DNA from: Cyanophora paradoxa | Lineage: Eukaryota; Glaucocystophyceae; Cyanophorales; Cyanophoraceae | Direction of reading: 5' to 3' | Length of the DNA stretch: 64,000 bases | NCBI GenBank assembly: GCA_004431415.1 | Contig: QPMI01000408.1 | Coordinates: 868,001-932,000 of the forward strand | In this document: positions 48,968 to 60,119 of the stretch, in pieces | How positions within the stretch are numbered: the first letter of the stretch is position 1 | Layout of the letters: each line of letters starts with the position of its first letter | Translations under genes and position numbers: made by a program | Notes under the pieces: model-generated | Database searches by the model: none | The model's input: only the letters and a program-made list of their open reading frames with translations | Told to the model about the DNA's origin: nothing

Positions 48968-49079
48968 TTGCCCTCCCGGACTCTGCCCCCGTCGCCTGTC
49001 GTACAAGCATTCCCCGGCCACTGCGCCCCCCAGCGCCTAGTCATCATCCATCATCTATCGTCCCGCCGTCCTCCAGTTC
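48968..49079. repeat. 112-bp direct repeat, copy 2
   Basis: Second copy of 48,340-48,451, identical by eye. The minisatellite resumes after it. Confidence 0.88.
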
Positions 49080-49772
49080 TCCGCTCCCGTTGCCCCTTCT
49101 GTGCCCCGCCGTCCTCCCGCTCCCCGCCCCCTTCGTCCCCCAGCACCCGGCCGTCGCCCTCTAGCGCCCCGCCCCCGTCGCCCCTCTGCGCCCCGCTTCC
49201 CTCTAGCGCACTGCCCTCGTCGCCCATCTAAGCTCTGCTGCCCTCTAGCACTAGCGTTTCGCCCCCGTCGACCCTCTGTGCTCCGCTGTTCTCTGGTCTC
49301 CCGCTCCCTGCCCCCATCGTCCCCCATCACCCGGCCGTCGCCCTCTACCGCCCCGCCCCCGTCGCCTCTTTGCCCCCCGCTGCCCTCTAGCGCACCGCCA
49401 CCGTCGTCCTCTGAGCACCGCTGACCTATAGCGCTATCGCCTCGCCTCCGTCGCCCCTCTGTGCCCCACTCTCATCTGCTCTCCGCCCCCGTCTCCCTTC
49501 TGAGACCTGCTGCCCTCTAGTGTCCTGCCCACGTCGCCCCTTAGCGCCCGGTCGTCGTCTAGCGCTCCGCCTTTCTCCTGCCCCCCGCCTTCGTCGCCCC
49601 CTAGTGCCCGGCCGTCATGTAGCACCCCCCCGTCCGCCCGTGCCCCGCCCTCGTCGCCCCCCAGTGCCCGGCCGTCCTCTATCACGATTTTGCCCATTCT
49701 GGCATTGTCGGATTCTGTTACATATGGATTCTTGTTGCGCCCTGCCGGCCTCTAATTTGTTGCGAGCTTCTG

Positions 49773-50623
49773 TTACATTCTTTGGGATGTGGCATTTGGA
49801 ACTCCGGTCGAAGTTTGTCCGCAAACGGAACGGGTGGGAATGACCTCGCGCAAATTTCTAGAGAAGTGAGACCCTGGCATTATGCGGAAGTACTTGTGGG
49901 AGTTGCAATCGTCGGAAATCTCACACAGTAATGTAGACGATGTCGGCATTGCGATAATATCCCAGTCGTCTCCTTCTGACGTCTTGGGTTCGGGGAACAC
50001 GATATTGAAGCACTCCCACGCGTCATCATGCAGCGGTCGAACGACACGATACATCATACCAGCGGTCCAATATATCAGTGCAATCCCGTTCTCCTGGAAA
50101 CGAATTGAGCGATCACCGTTGATAACCTCCAAGAATATGCGCTCAGTGTCGCTTGTTATGGCTATGATTGCAATCGACCCGTCGTAGACTGCTACGTGTG
50201 CACCCGCACTGAATCGAGTCGTCAATTCGCCGCGGTACCGTTGCAAGTGAGCATCGTGCCGAGCACTCCACATGATATCGCCGGCGGAGTTGCGATGCCT
50301 GAACTCGGCTACTGTCATCTCAACGACATGCCCGTCTGGGAACGTGTGCGAGTGCACGATGTCATCTTGCAGCCTTCCGTCGGGCGAATGTGGCTGCGGC
50401 GCGGTTCATTTTTGTCTCTATAGCCATAGCAATGCGTGCGACGAACCTCGAGCTCCGCGCTAGTATCGTTCGGTCGCTCCTCGTCATATGTCACATTTGA
50501 CTGATCAGCCTGTACTATCGTGGGCGTTCGAGGACACGTGCTGCACACGTCCTCCGTCGACGAGCGCACATTATTTTCCACGCGAGGGCGCTTCGACCCA
50601 TGAATATCCCCGGCACCATTCAT
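49773..50623 (-). pseudogene. Unassigned gene, apparently frame-broken
   Basis: The first part (50,623 down to about 50,350) begins MNGAGDIHGSKRPRVENNVR, with an NLS-like KRPRVE. It then passes into another frame near 50,350-50,400, which encodes HSHTFPDGHVVEMTVAEFRH, AVYDGSIAIIAITSDTERIF and HDDAWECFNIVFPEPK. Composition is protein-like and unlike the flanking low-complexity DNA. No family recognised. It could equally be two exons or one gene with a single-base change. No viral hallmark; likely a host gene. Confidence 0.45.
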
Positions 50624-50639
50624 TCGTTCCTCTCTAATA

Positions 50640-52140
50640 TATCACGCGGCGTTATTGAACGCTCAAGGATAGGGTATACACGTCGCACTGACCTAGACGT
50701 TGGTGTCGTTTGACTGACGGCGACTTGTATGTGATAGCGAAGGTTCGATATTTCTGGTACCCTTGTACGTGTACGTTGCAGTTCTGCAGTTCGTATCAGG
50801 ATAGCTTGTTCATCTGGCGTATCTGGTGCGATTGGCGACCAGTTGTATTGAGAGTACGTGCACTATTAAGTAGGTGCATATCTGCCTCCTTTTTGCGATG
50901 CATTACATCGCATTTGTAGATCTTCTCGTGCCCTGGTCTTCACTGAATGCATCTTAGATTGCGCTATATCCTGATACCATGTACGCTCCGGTCCGCTGTC
51001 TGTTTTTCCACTAGTGCTGTGATTCTGTCCGCGGGCTCTGGTGTGACCCCGGGTCCTCCCATTGCCGCCCCGTTACTTGAGTGTGCGATATTATACGTTG
51101 TCCATCCTATACTTAATTGATGCCTGCCGGCCGGCTGCTCATTCGGTCTCAGATTGAACAAGGTCCTGCCCCGTGAAGTGCCCCACCGCGCGTCCGTCCC
51201 GCCCCGCGGCCGGGAGCTGTCAACGCCGTCATCTGCGCCTCCGGCCCGCCCCGCGAGTCGTTGCCGTCGCTCGCCGTTCCTCCGGTCTGCCATGCGAGTC
51301 GCCGCTGTCGCCAAGAGTGCTATCTATTAACAATTATTACAGTCTACCTGGGTCGTCGGCCGTCAATCAATGATGTCAAATTATCCTACGGGCGTACACT
51401 TCGCGTACTGTCCTCCTGAAGTGGTGCGTTTAAAGTAAATGTCGCACGTATTGACTGTACGTATAATTTTATATACAGATTGAACTCCCCACCTGGCGCC
51501 CCCCTCAATTTTCCGCATTGAGCATGACAACTCTCGTACGCGTACATGTGGAATTATCGTACAGCCGTCTGGTTTGCCTGCCGCCCCGGCATTACTTGCG
51601 CTCAACGCCTGCGCCGCGGCGGCCCAGTCACCTGCTACGACCGCATCAACCATCTCGGCTGCATCATTGCTGCTTCCGCTGGGGCCGGCTGCGTCCGTTG
51701 GGGTGTCCGTCGTAGTGGTCGTCTCTGTCGCACAGTCCGACGCCACGCGCGCTGCAGCTACAGCTCCGATCAATTTCAGATCGTACGTGTCATCGGCAGA
51801 TCGGACCCACCCCCCAATGCGACGCGAGAGGGCCTGTTATCTGCGAGGTCTGTCGCTGCATCGACACCTGCTGGTCGGCCCGAACTCATCGCAGGCGTGC
51901 TCTATCACCGCACCTTCGTCGGCGTACGCGTACGAGTCGCCCATGTCCATCGGCGTCGGCGCCGTGCACGCCGCGCTCTCGTGCCGCCCTTGATCTTCCA
52001 GCTTGACATCTTCCGCGTCTATAACTGACCCCCTGCATTCAGCATCGCAGCGTGGCACGCGCTTTGACCGGTTGCAACATCCCTTGCACAAGCGCGCACC
52101 CTCAGGCTCATCGGTTGCATCGCTGCATCCTTCCATGACG
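50640..52140. other. Region with no secure gene, possible minus-strand exons
   Basis: 50,640-51,370 shows nothing I can support. On the minus strand, 52,136-51,837 opens with MEGCSDATDEPEGARLCKGC and has CAG|GTGTCG, a possible donor. 51,773-51,381 is a Thr/Ala-rich frame (ETTTTTDTPTDAAGPSGSSN). These might be exons of one host gene with a Cys-rich start, but the splicing is unproven. Confidence 0.3.
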
Positions 52141-52145
52141 CGCGC

Positions 52146-53897
52146 TTGCCTTCACCGGATGTATCTGAAGAGGACTATAGATTCGCCCAGAGCGTCTGGA
52201 GCGCACATAGGTGTTCCCAATCCGGTGGAATGCGAAAGTTCATGATGGAGTATTTACGATCTGATGTGACACAACTCGCTGATGTGTTTGAGAACTATCG
52301 ACAGGTGTCGCTGCAGACATACAGTCTCGACCCCGCCTACTACATGAGCAGTCCCTCCTACTTCTGGTCCGCTGCGCTGAAGCTCACAAACGTCAAGCTG
52401 GAGCTACTTCAGGAGGGGCAGGAATCGATCTACAGATTCTTCGAGCGCGGCATACGTGGTGGTATCGCGATGATTAGTCTGCGCCATGCACAAGCCAACA
52501 ACCCTTACGTTGATGGGTATGATGAATCCAAGCCGTGCACATACCTGCATTATCAAGATGCTAATTCGCTTTACGCAAATCCCATGCGAATGAAGCTACC
52601 GGTGGGAGGGTTTGCTGAGATGATTGGTGACGCTGGATTCAGTGAGGAGTCGATTCGTACGTTTGATTTCGATGCTGACACCGGGTACTCATTCGAGGTT
52701 GACCTTGACATAGATCCAAAGGATCACGATCGCTTCAACTCGTACCCGCTGGCCCCAGAGCGGATGGCTGTCGAGTCTAGATTGCTGTCGGAGAAGCAGA
52801 AGCGGATTATTCAAGACGAGAAGTTGCACCACGTGGAAAAGATTGAGAAGCTAGTCCCGAATCTGCTGAACAAAAAGAACTACATCGTTGAAGGTCGGAC
52901 TTTGCAGCTCTATGTGAACCTTGGCATGCGTGTTACTAAGATTCATCGTGTGGTCTCGTACACACAGAAGGCTTGGCTGAAGCCATACATCGACCTCTGC
53001 CTCGAGCTTCGCAAGGCAGCTACCAGCAAGTTCCAGGAGGAGTACTATAAGGAGGGAAGCAATGCTGTCTTCGGCAAAAATATTGAGAATGTAAGACATC
53101 ATATAAACGCTGAGCTTGTCACCGATCCTGCACGGCTCTCAAAGATTGCCGCAGAGCCGAAACTGGTCAGGCAGATCATACATTATCCAGGTGCAAACTT
53201 CGTGTTCGTGCAAATGCGTAAATCTGTGCAAATGCTTAACAAGCCCATCTATGGAGGGTTCGCAATCCTAGATCTATCGAAAATGCATATGTACGATTAC
53301 TTCTATAACACACTGCGGCCACTATGGGGGGATAGCGTACAGCTAATGACTACAGATACTGATTCGCATATGCTTAAGATAACCAAACCACACTCATTCG
53401 ATCTTTTCCATGACCTGCGCAATCCGATTATTTGGCCCAAGCTCGATGTGAGCAACTACCCGAACGAGCATCCTATATTCGCTGGCATGGGTATTGACGA
53501 CATCAAGCAGCATAAGGAGAACTGTCGAAAAGCGCCTGGACTCTTCAAAGACGAATACGGTGGCCGAATCTTCCTGGAGCATATCGCGAACAAGCCGAAG
53601 AGCTACTACCACGATGTCACTGATCTACCCGGCCTAGGTGAGCGCAAAAATAATGTCATAAAATGTAAAGGCGTTAAGAAAAGCCGTGCCAAACAGATCA
53701 ATAAACAGGCCTTCGTTGCATGCGTCAATGAAGGTGTGAGTCATAGCGTTGATGGGATAATGCAGCTTAGGTCGATCAAGCATAACATATACTTGCTGCG
53801 CTGCAAGAAGCAGGCGCTCCATACACTTGACACGAAACGGTATCTAATGGATGATGGTATAGAAACTCGAGCGATAGGGCACGTTCGAAATATCTGA
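52146..53897 (+). pseudogene. P4 family B DNA polymerase, 5'-truncated
   Basis: About 583 codons, open to the end, equivalent to roughly the last 540 residues of the P3 polymerase. Homology starts at SEEDYRFAQSVW (P3: KEDYAHAHNVW), so the N-terminal domain, finger, exonuclease and EndoVII-like insert are gone. Palm motif A is YQDANSLYANPM, motif B is GSNAVFGKNIENVRHH (P3 and P1: NNSVxGKTMENVR), and motif C is TTDTDSHML. It ends with LDTKRYLMDD...IGH. The integrase follows 8 bp later. More GC-rich than P3. No other P4 gene is in the window. Confidence 0.9.
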
Positions 53898-53905
53898 TCC
53901 AATTA

Positions 53906-54841
53906 ATGATGCCACAATACGTGATTACTGCGCCGCCCGGTGCGTGGCAGATAGATATCTTATTTATTGGTCAGCACCGATTATTCGCCGCAATAGAAAT
54001 TGCTAGTCGGTTCGCCGTCGTTAAAAAGCTGGACTCGTTTAAAGAAATCCCGAGGCTTATACGCGCGCTCCCGGGCATCTGGGGCTTCGAGGGTGATAAT
54101 GGTTTCAATACTAAAGCAATACGCACAATGTCTGCCGAGAATGACCTAGTTATGCATACAGACGTTGCTAAAGACGATCATATAACGAAGGGCGATAAAT
54201 TGGGTGTTATCGATCGATTTGCTAGGACACTGCGTGCACTGATTGCTAAGGACACACAGGCACGAGGCTCGCCGCATTTCTTGTCTCGACTGCCTCTCAT
54301 CATTCGTGCCTACAATTCAACTCCGCATTCGACATTTGGTGCAGTGTATGCCCCTGCTTACATGCATGAACATCAGGATATTGCTGAAAACTTTCACAGG
54401 TTGCGCAAAGAGCAGAACGACATCGAGCGAGCCGCTGCTACTACCCCCGAGGTTGGCACTCAGGTAAGAGTGCTCGAGCCGAAACCTAATGTGTTCTCGA
54501 AAGGCGTCGTTCAGCCCTCGAGAGAGATATACACTGTTTCCGGAACTGACCGCAATCGTGTTCGCTTAGTTACGAAAGACGGGGTTGAGATCACACGGCG
54601 TGTGAAACCGCAAGAGCTACGGCCTGTGGATTCGATTCCTGACGTATCTACAAAACGAATCGATGCTGCAAACAATCGGGAGAGGCAACGACGAAAGCTG
54701 CAACGTGAGGGGCTTGTTGATGTTGCTAAATATCAATCGAAATTGACTCGCGAGCTCAGGCGACTCGAGGTCGATGCGGAACCCAAGCTACGAGCAGGTG
54801 CGATAAAGACCGGCGCGGGGAGGGCACGCCTAAGATCTTGA
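53906..54841 (+). CDS. P4 retroviral-type integrase, DDD variant, intact
   Basis: 311 residues, one open frame. ITAPPGAWQIDILFIGQ has the first Asp, FEGDNGFNTKA the second, and GDKLGVIDRFARTLRALIA has Asp at the usual Glu position, 38 residues on. An SH3-like region (PEVGTQVRVLEPKPNVFSKG) and a basic tail ending LRAGAIKTGAGRARLRS follow. It lacks an N-terminal zinc domain. Similar to P3 throughout and to P1 in the core. It is the best-preserved example of this variant here, although its polymerase partner is truncated. Confidence 0.92.
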   Translation: MMPQYVITAPPGAWQIDILFIGQHRLFAAIEIASRFAVVKKLDSFKEIPRLIRALPGIWGFEGDNGFNTKAIRTMSAENDLVMHTDVAKDDHITKGDKLGVIDRFARTLRALIAKDTQARGSPHFLSRLPLIIRAYNSTPHSTFGAVYAPAYMHEHQDIAENFHRLRKEQNDIERAAATTPEVGTQVRVLEPKPNVFSKGVVQPSREIYTVSGTDRNRVRLVTKDGVEITRRVKPQELRPVDSIPDVSTKRIDAANNRERQRRKLQREGLVDVAKYQSKLTRELRRLEVDAEPKLRAGAIKTGAGRARLRS

Positions 54842-55343
54842 TTGATCCTCAGACACCTCGCTGGCGCCCAACATGCGGCCAAGGTCACTTAGGAATAGCA
54901 CTCTGTATTAGCTAACGATAGAAGCTGAAGCTCATTCGGTGTAGGCGCTTCTAACTAGCTCCCTAGGCTGAAACAGAATTTCGAACTTAGGTTAGAGGTG
55001 GACACTGTGACGGGCGCCGCCGGAGAGAGCTAGGTGGTGGGGTGCGGGTATGGGGGCGTACCATGGCGATGGGGGTATCCCTATTTTTTTTACGTTCGAT
55101 GCACGCGCAAATTCACGGAGACGAGACGCCCCGTAAGCACCAGAAACACGCACGTCATTCCACTCAGGACCCTCCTAAATCGCGACACGAATTAGTATTT
55201 ACTCTTCCGAGTATACAGTATCCAGGAAATAAAGTACACGGACCAACGAAGTCACAATGGAAGCATAATGCTCGATGGTATTCTCCGCTTCAACTACCTT
55301 CTTCAACCTCGGAACCTGCGGAATGCGTGACTGAATTAGCGCG
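54842..55343. other. Spacer between P4 and the Ulp1-like gene
   Basis: About 500 bp with no gene or repeat that I can support. A short plus-strand frame at 55,042-55,347 has no motif. Confidence 0.5.
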
Positions 55344-57445
55344 CTAAACTATAATATAGAGCTGCTCGCATACATGATAAGAAGATGAGCTCACATATTC
55401 GGAAATCAGGGACACAATCTGCTTCCGCCTTTTCGGCATCTCGGACAAATCCACCGTCATCTGTAAGTAAATTAAAACATGAACGCATAATAAGCACCCA
55501 TGCTCACCACAACTGGGCTCTCGTCTGAGGCGTCCGACTCGAAATACGAATCTAGTCCGCCACGGCCAACGATACGGGCATTTAAAGAGAGGTGCATGGC
55601 GCACTCCAGGCTTGTCGTTGGTTGCTTCGTAGCCTTATTCATAATTTAAATATAGAGTGCCGACCAAAAGATCACGAATAAACGGAGGAACGCACCACGA
55701 CATTCACACATTTTATGTGCAGGTTCGGAGAGAGTCGCTCACGAGGCGTCCCCGGGAGCAGGCCATCATCATTGCGCGCGGCAATGAAAAACCTGAGTAA
55801 TGTAAATAATAGAAATCAGAGCCGCGATGCCAACGACAACTAACCTGGATGCAGATGCAAAAAGAGACGAGTTATTGCGCAGTAGATCGGCGTGTCCGTC
55901 GTGACCACAAGAACAGATATGAAACAGACATGGTTCACGTCGACGATCATGATATCCTTTCCCTAAATTCCCCATATTACAAGCGAGTAGCAGGCTCCAG
56001 TGCCTGTCATTATATTAGAATACATGGTATAAAAAAACGGTATAATCAAGCCGGATACTTGAAGACGTCCTGTGAAATGGGGAAACCAAGTATGTCGGTC
56101 GAAAAAATATCGATGCCTGTCATCTGCAGCCATCTACGACTGTTGCTCCGAGCATCTCCTCGCTTGAAGCTATAGCCAGCCTGTACGGTATTACGAATAA
56201 CATAGAAACAATATAAATGCCCGGTATACCTTAAGATGGGGTGTGAATTGACTAGAAAAGAAGCAAATACTCATTGGAGACGGCGACATCGTCATTCCAC
56301 CCAACTCCCGCGACAAACAACTACCGCAGAGATTAAACTGGGTATGTGAATCCGATCAATGTATACAGTTGACGTACTGCATATCAAAATTGACGATCTC
56401 ATCGTTCACCATCTTATTCGGCTTGAGAGTAGCGAGATCCTTGATCGAGATCGTACAACTATTCACTCCTTTAACATCGTAAATAGCAAAGCCCTCCGGC
56501 AAGGAGTACCAATCTGTATGTAAAGATTACAATGCAGTACACAGGAATCCGTAAAATTCAGACGCAGGTACCTGCACAAGTCGCCCTCAGTTCACTTATC
56601 TCGTTTAAAACAATTGATCCAAACTCCACCATGAGTTCATAGTGAATCCCCATATACCCATCCGCAAGCCTTGTTAGCTCAGTCAGCTGCTCGGATAGTT
56701 GAGCTGAACACCTGGCCAACTCAGCTGGTAAATGTTTCCAGCCAAGTGAATGCAACCGTAGCACGGTAGGGCAGTGCTGCCATGCCTCCACCTTCGATTT
56801 AAACTCGGTATAAGACGACCAAAACTTCCTCGAGTGCTCATATGCATCCATCACATAGGAATGCGCTCCATCGACATCCAGAACCGGATCAGAAAGCTTC
56901 ACTTGCACGTTGACATATGCCTCCATGATAAGCACGCCCTCCGTGTTGCACGCACGATAAATGGACGACATGTCACTGTAACTCCCGAATGTCTTCCAGA
57001 TATCGTTCACATCTTGCGCACGCTCAGCAGCTCCAATTCGCAAGGAAGTTAGTTCGTGCCGGAGTAGGTCAGGTGTGATGTCCGTCCATGACGACAACGT
57101 ATCCTCGACACGTCTCCTGATCTTGTCCTTATCACCAGCTATCATCCCGAGGTAGCGTTGTCGATGAGTGGCATCTGAACCAAGTACACGTACAGGATAT
57201 GCGTTGGCTGCCCTGCCTTCAACGACGCCTACCAGGGTTTTAAAAGCCAAGTCGATTGTACTCTCGAAGGAGGCGAAGAGAGCCCGAAGATGACCCAAAT
57301 CGAGTACACGGTCAAACCGACATATACTAGTCAACTTGTCATACAGCAACTCCACAGAGTAGACCGCAGTGAGAAAGTGCGCGTGTGGAGGGGGAAACCC
57401 AGCGGTTGCCACTTTGGTTGCAGAATCTGCCCCAAATATATACAA
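55344..57445 (-). CDS. Ulp1/C48-like cysteine peptidase gene, eight exons, 5' end unresolved
   Basis: Exons read on the minus strand: 57,445-56,572; 56,513-56,367; 56,337-56,230; 56,180-56,059; 56,003-55,845; 55,792-55,694; 55,624-55,508; 55,460-55,344. All junctions are GT-AG, phases match, introns are 29-69 bp, and the sum is 1,743 nt (580 residues plus stop). The first exon is a long helical region of unknown fold. The rest follows Ulp1 order: DLATLKPNKMVNDEIVNFDM (usual LxxxxWLNDExIxxY), CFFSSQFTPHLKAGYSFKRG, IDIFSTDILGFPIS, VFKHWSLLLA (catalytic His), PCLFHICSCGH where DS is expected, VNVVQPTTSLECAMHL (catalytic Cys), and a final KRRKQIVSLISEY. The Trp, Asp and Gln positions are changed, so activity is doubtful. 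Such domains occur in SUMO proteases and in transposon-encoded proteins. Confidence 0.72.
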
Positions 57446-57449
57446 CTGC

Positions 57450-60110
57450 AGATCAACACATAAACACGCAAAGCCGACCTGCCGGAGTCGTGGGGTAGTG
57501 TGTGCGACTAGAACTGGCTTTCGAATAACACCATGCCGGAGTGCCGGCAGTCAGATCCCTGGACGCGGCGGCAGCCACTTGCATGGATGCCCGAATGCCA
57601 CTGCCAGCTGGGTCCGAATAATTAGGCGATACTGAACTGTACGATGCGTCCAAAACGCAGGAATACAGCACCCCCGCCGCACCTGAAATGCCGGGCAAGG
57701 TAGGAGATTGGGCGGCAGCGGCCGGAGACAACGTAGACGACGGGCTGGCAGTGGCCGGAGGCACGGTAGGCAAAGCGCAGGGGGTGGCAGCAGCCGAAGG
57801 CAAGGTATGCGACGGGCCGGCCACGGCCAAGACCGTCTGAATAGGCACATCGACACCAGACAACTCAGAAGGCAGGTGGTAGCCATCCCCGTCTATGAAA
57901 AGAGAGTAAATAGAAAGCAGGACCGGCCGGGAACGAAACACCAGCCTGATTCAGCCCCGTTGATCCCCTCCCCTGACAGCAGCGCTGACGACAGTTGCAC
58001 GGTAGAGTGAGCGGCACGATTAACGCAGCAGCGAGATGCAAACCATGAGTAGTGGATGGTCCATCTGTCACGTGCATCCCTGAATTCATCGGCAAGTGCA
58101 GGCCGCCAGCCGTGGCTGCAGACGGAAAGTTCAATGTCAGCCACCTATTGCCACGATGCGTCTGGTTCTGCCAGATCACGAGTCAGCAAACTCATCCCGC
58201 GAAACTAACCTGAGCCGGATCCGGTCGCCGTCCCGCCGATTGCAGCATCAGCCGGAGGCAATGTAAGCGACGGGGCGGCCCCGGCAAGGACCGGCGAAGT
58301 GGAAGCTCCTGCTGGCATAGCTGTATTCGATGGCAGCTGTAGTCTGCCTTCCGTGGCTGCAGACAGAAGCGTCAGTAGCAGGTACAATTGCCAGGCGCCG
58401 CGACAGGGCCCGTCATATCAAAACGCAGTCGCCACATCACCCATGCCTAACCTGACTCGCCAGACAAAGTAGGCGACAGGGCGACAGCGGCCGTAGGCAA
58501 CGTAGACGACGGGGCGGCAGCGGCTGCATGCAAGGTAGGCGAAGCGCCCGGGGCGGCAGCAGCCGGAGGCAAGGTAGGTGACGGGCCGGCCACTGCCTGG
58601 AAGTGCAGGCCGCCAGCAGTGGCTGCAGACGGAAAGGTCAGTGGCAGCCACCCATTGCCACAATGCGTCTGGTTCTGCCAGATCACGAGTCCGCAAACTC
58701 ATCCAGCGAAACTAACCTGAGCCGGATCCGGTCGCCGTCCCGCCGATTGCAGCATCATCCGGAGGCAATGGAAGCGACGGGGCGGCCCCGGCTAGAACCG
58801 GCAAAGTGGAAGCTCCTGCTGGCATAGCCGTATTCGATGGCAGCTGTAGTTCGCCTTCCGTGGCTGCAGACGGAAGCGTCAGTAGCAGGAACAATCGCCA
58901 GGCGCCGCGACAGTGCCCGTCATATCAAAACGCAGTCGCCACATCACCCAAGCCTAACCTGACTCGCCAGACAAAGTAGGCGACAGGGCGACAGCGGCCG
59001 TAGGCAACGTAGACGACGGGGCGGCAGCGGCTGCATGCAAGGTAGGCGAAGCGCCCGGGGCGTCAGCAGCCGGAGGCAAGGTAGGTGACGGGCCGGCCAC
59101 TGCCTCGAAGTGAAGGCCGCCATCCGTAGCTGCAGACGGAAAGGTCAGTGGCAGCCACCCACGCCGTGTCTAGTTCCGCCATATCAAAAGTAATGAAACT
59201 CAGCCAGCGACACTAACCTGAACCGGATCCGGTCCTCGTCGCGCAGAGTCCAGCATCAGCCGGAAGCAATGTAAGCGACGGGGCGACCCCAGGCAACTCA
59301 TCAGGATAGTGGCGGCAATCTTCATCTGTGCACACAGTTGCACGATAGAGTAAGCGGCACAATACCCGCATCAGAAAGATACCCACCAGGCGGAGTGGAA
59401 TCCCCAGGTGGCACTGCTAAATTCGACGGCAGGTACAGTCCGCCAGCCGTGGCTGCAGACAAATGCGTCAGGGTCAGACACGCACACGGCATATGTGCCC
59501 GCCAGATCAAAGCAGGCGGGGCGTAGACACGGTAGGGCGGCGGCGGCAACAGGTCGGACGGGGTAGAAGCTCAGCCGACGGCAGTGGCGGCTTCAAGGGC
59601 GCCCCGGTGGCGCATCAGGCAGCGGCGACAGCTAGAAGGACGGGACGGAGGCGCTGCGGGGGACATTAGACCCAGCACCCAGACCTAGGCCCCTCGACAC
59701 TAGGCGACCCATCCAGAGAGTGGTAGCTAGATCCGTCGGTGTGCACAGCATTTAATACAACGGATCGTCATGGCGGCAGCAGCAGAACGCACAACCAGGA
59801 GAAGTGGACGCTCCAGCTGGCATATCTGAATACCCCGGCAGATTCGATCCACTGAGGTTACCTGCACACAGATGCGTCAGTGACAGGAAGGCAGCTGCGC
59901 TTACCCCTACGCCTACGCCTGACAGCTCAGATGACATCAGAACCAGCATGCGAAACGGACCTGCTCCGGGTCCAGACTCAGTCGCCGTAGCGCCGGGGCC
60001 AGTGGCGGCAGCACCACAACCGGTACTCCCCTCCGCTGTCAGAGACACTAATTTCAGTAACGCAGTAATAGTAGAACTAGCGGCACGACGACAGTAGCAG
60101 AAGCGGCACA
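57450..60110 (-). other. Tandem exon-like cassettes coding Pro/Ala/Ser-rich repeats
   Basis: On the minus strand, segments of about 150-200 bp are each preceded by an acceptor such as TTCCGTCTGCAG and followed by a donor CAG|GTTAG. They encode LQLPSNTAMPAGASTSPVLA, ATAGGLHF and PSPTLPPAAAAPG-type repeats. A block of about 505 bp containing two such segments recurs at about 58,108, 58,617 and 59,118. Diverged single cassettes with MPAGASTSP lie at about 59,820 and upstream. A related segment (57,890 downward, DGDGYHLPSELSGVDVPIQT) borders the Ulp1-like gene. They may be 5' exons of that gene or of a separate repetitive-protein gene. Splicing is inferred. Confidence 0.5.
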
Positions 60111-60119
60111 CCAGACGAC

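Larger units (their letters stand above)
47940..49690. repeat. C/T-rich degenerate minisatellite
   Basis: Imperfect repeats of CCCGTCGCCCCTCTGCGCC-type words alternating with CCGCTGCCCTCTAGCGC and CGGCCGTCCTCT, units roughly 30-45 bp. Long open frames on both strands (for example 47,770-48,468) are Pro/Ser/Arg low-complexity artefacts. The strong strand asymmetry (C-rich on plus) would favour G-quadruplexes on the minus strand. Confidence 0.85.

Noticed and set aside
48340-49079. 112-bp repeats as LTRs of a small element
   Set aside because: TG...CA ends can be forced, but there is no target duplication, PBS or PPT.
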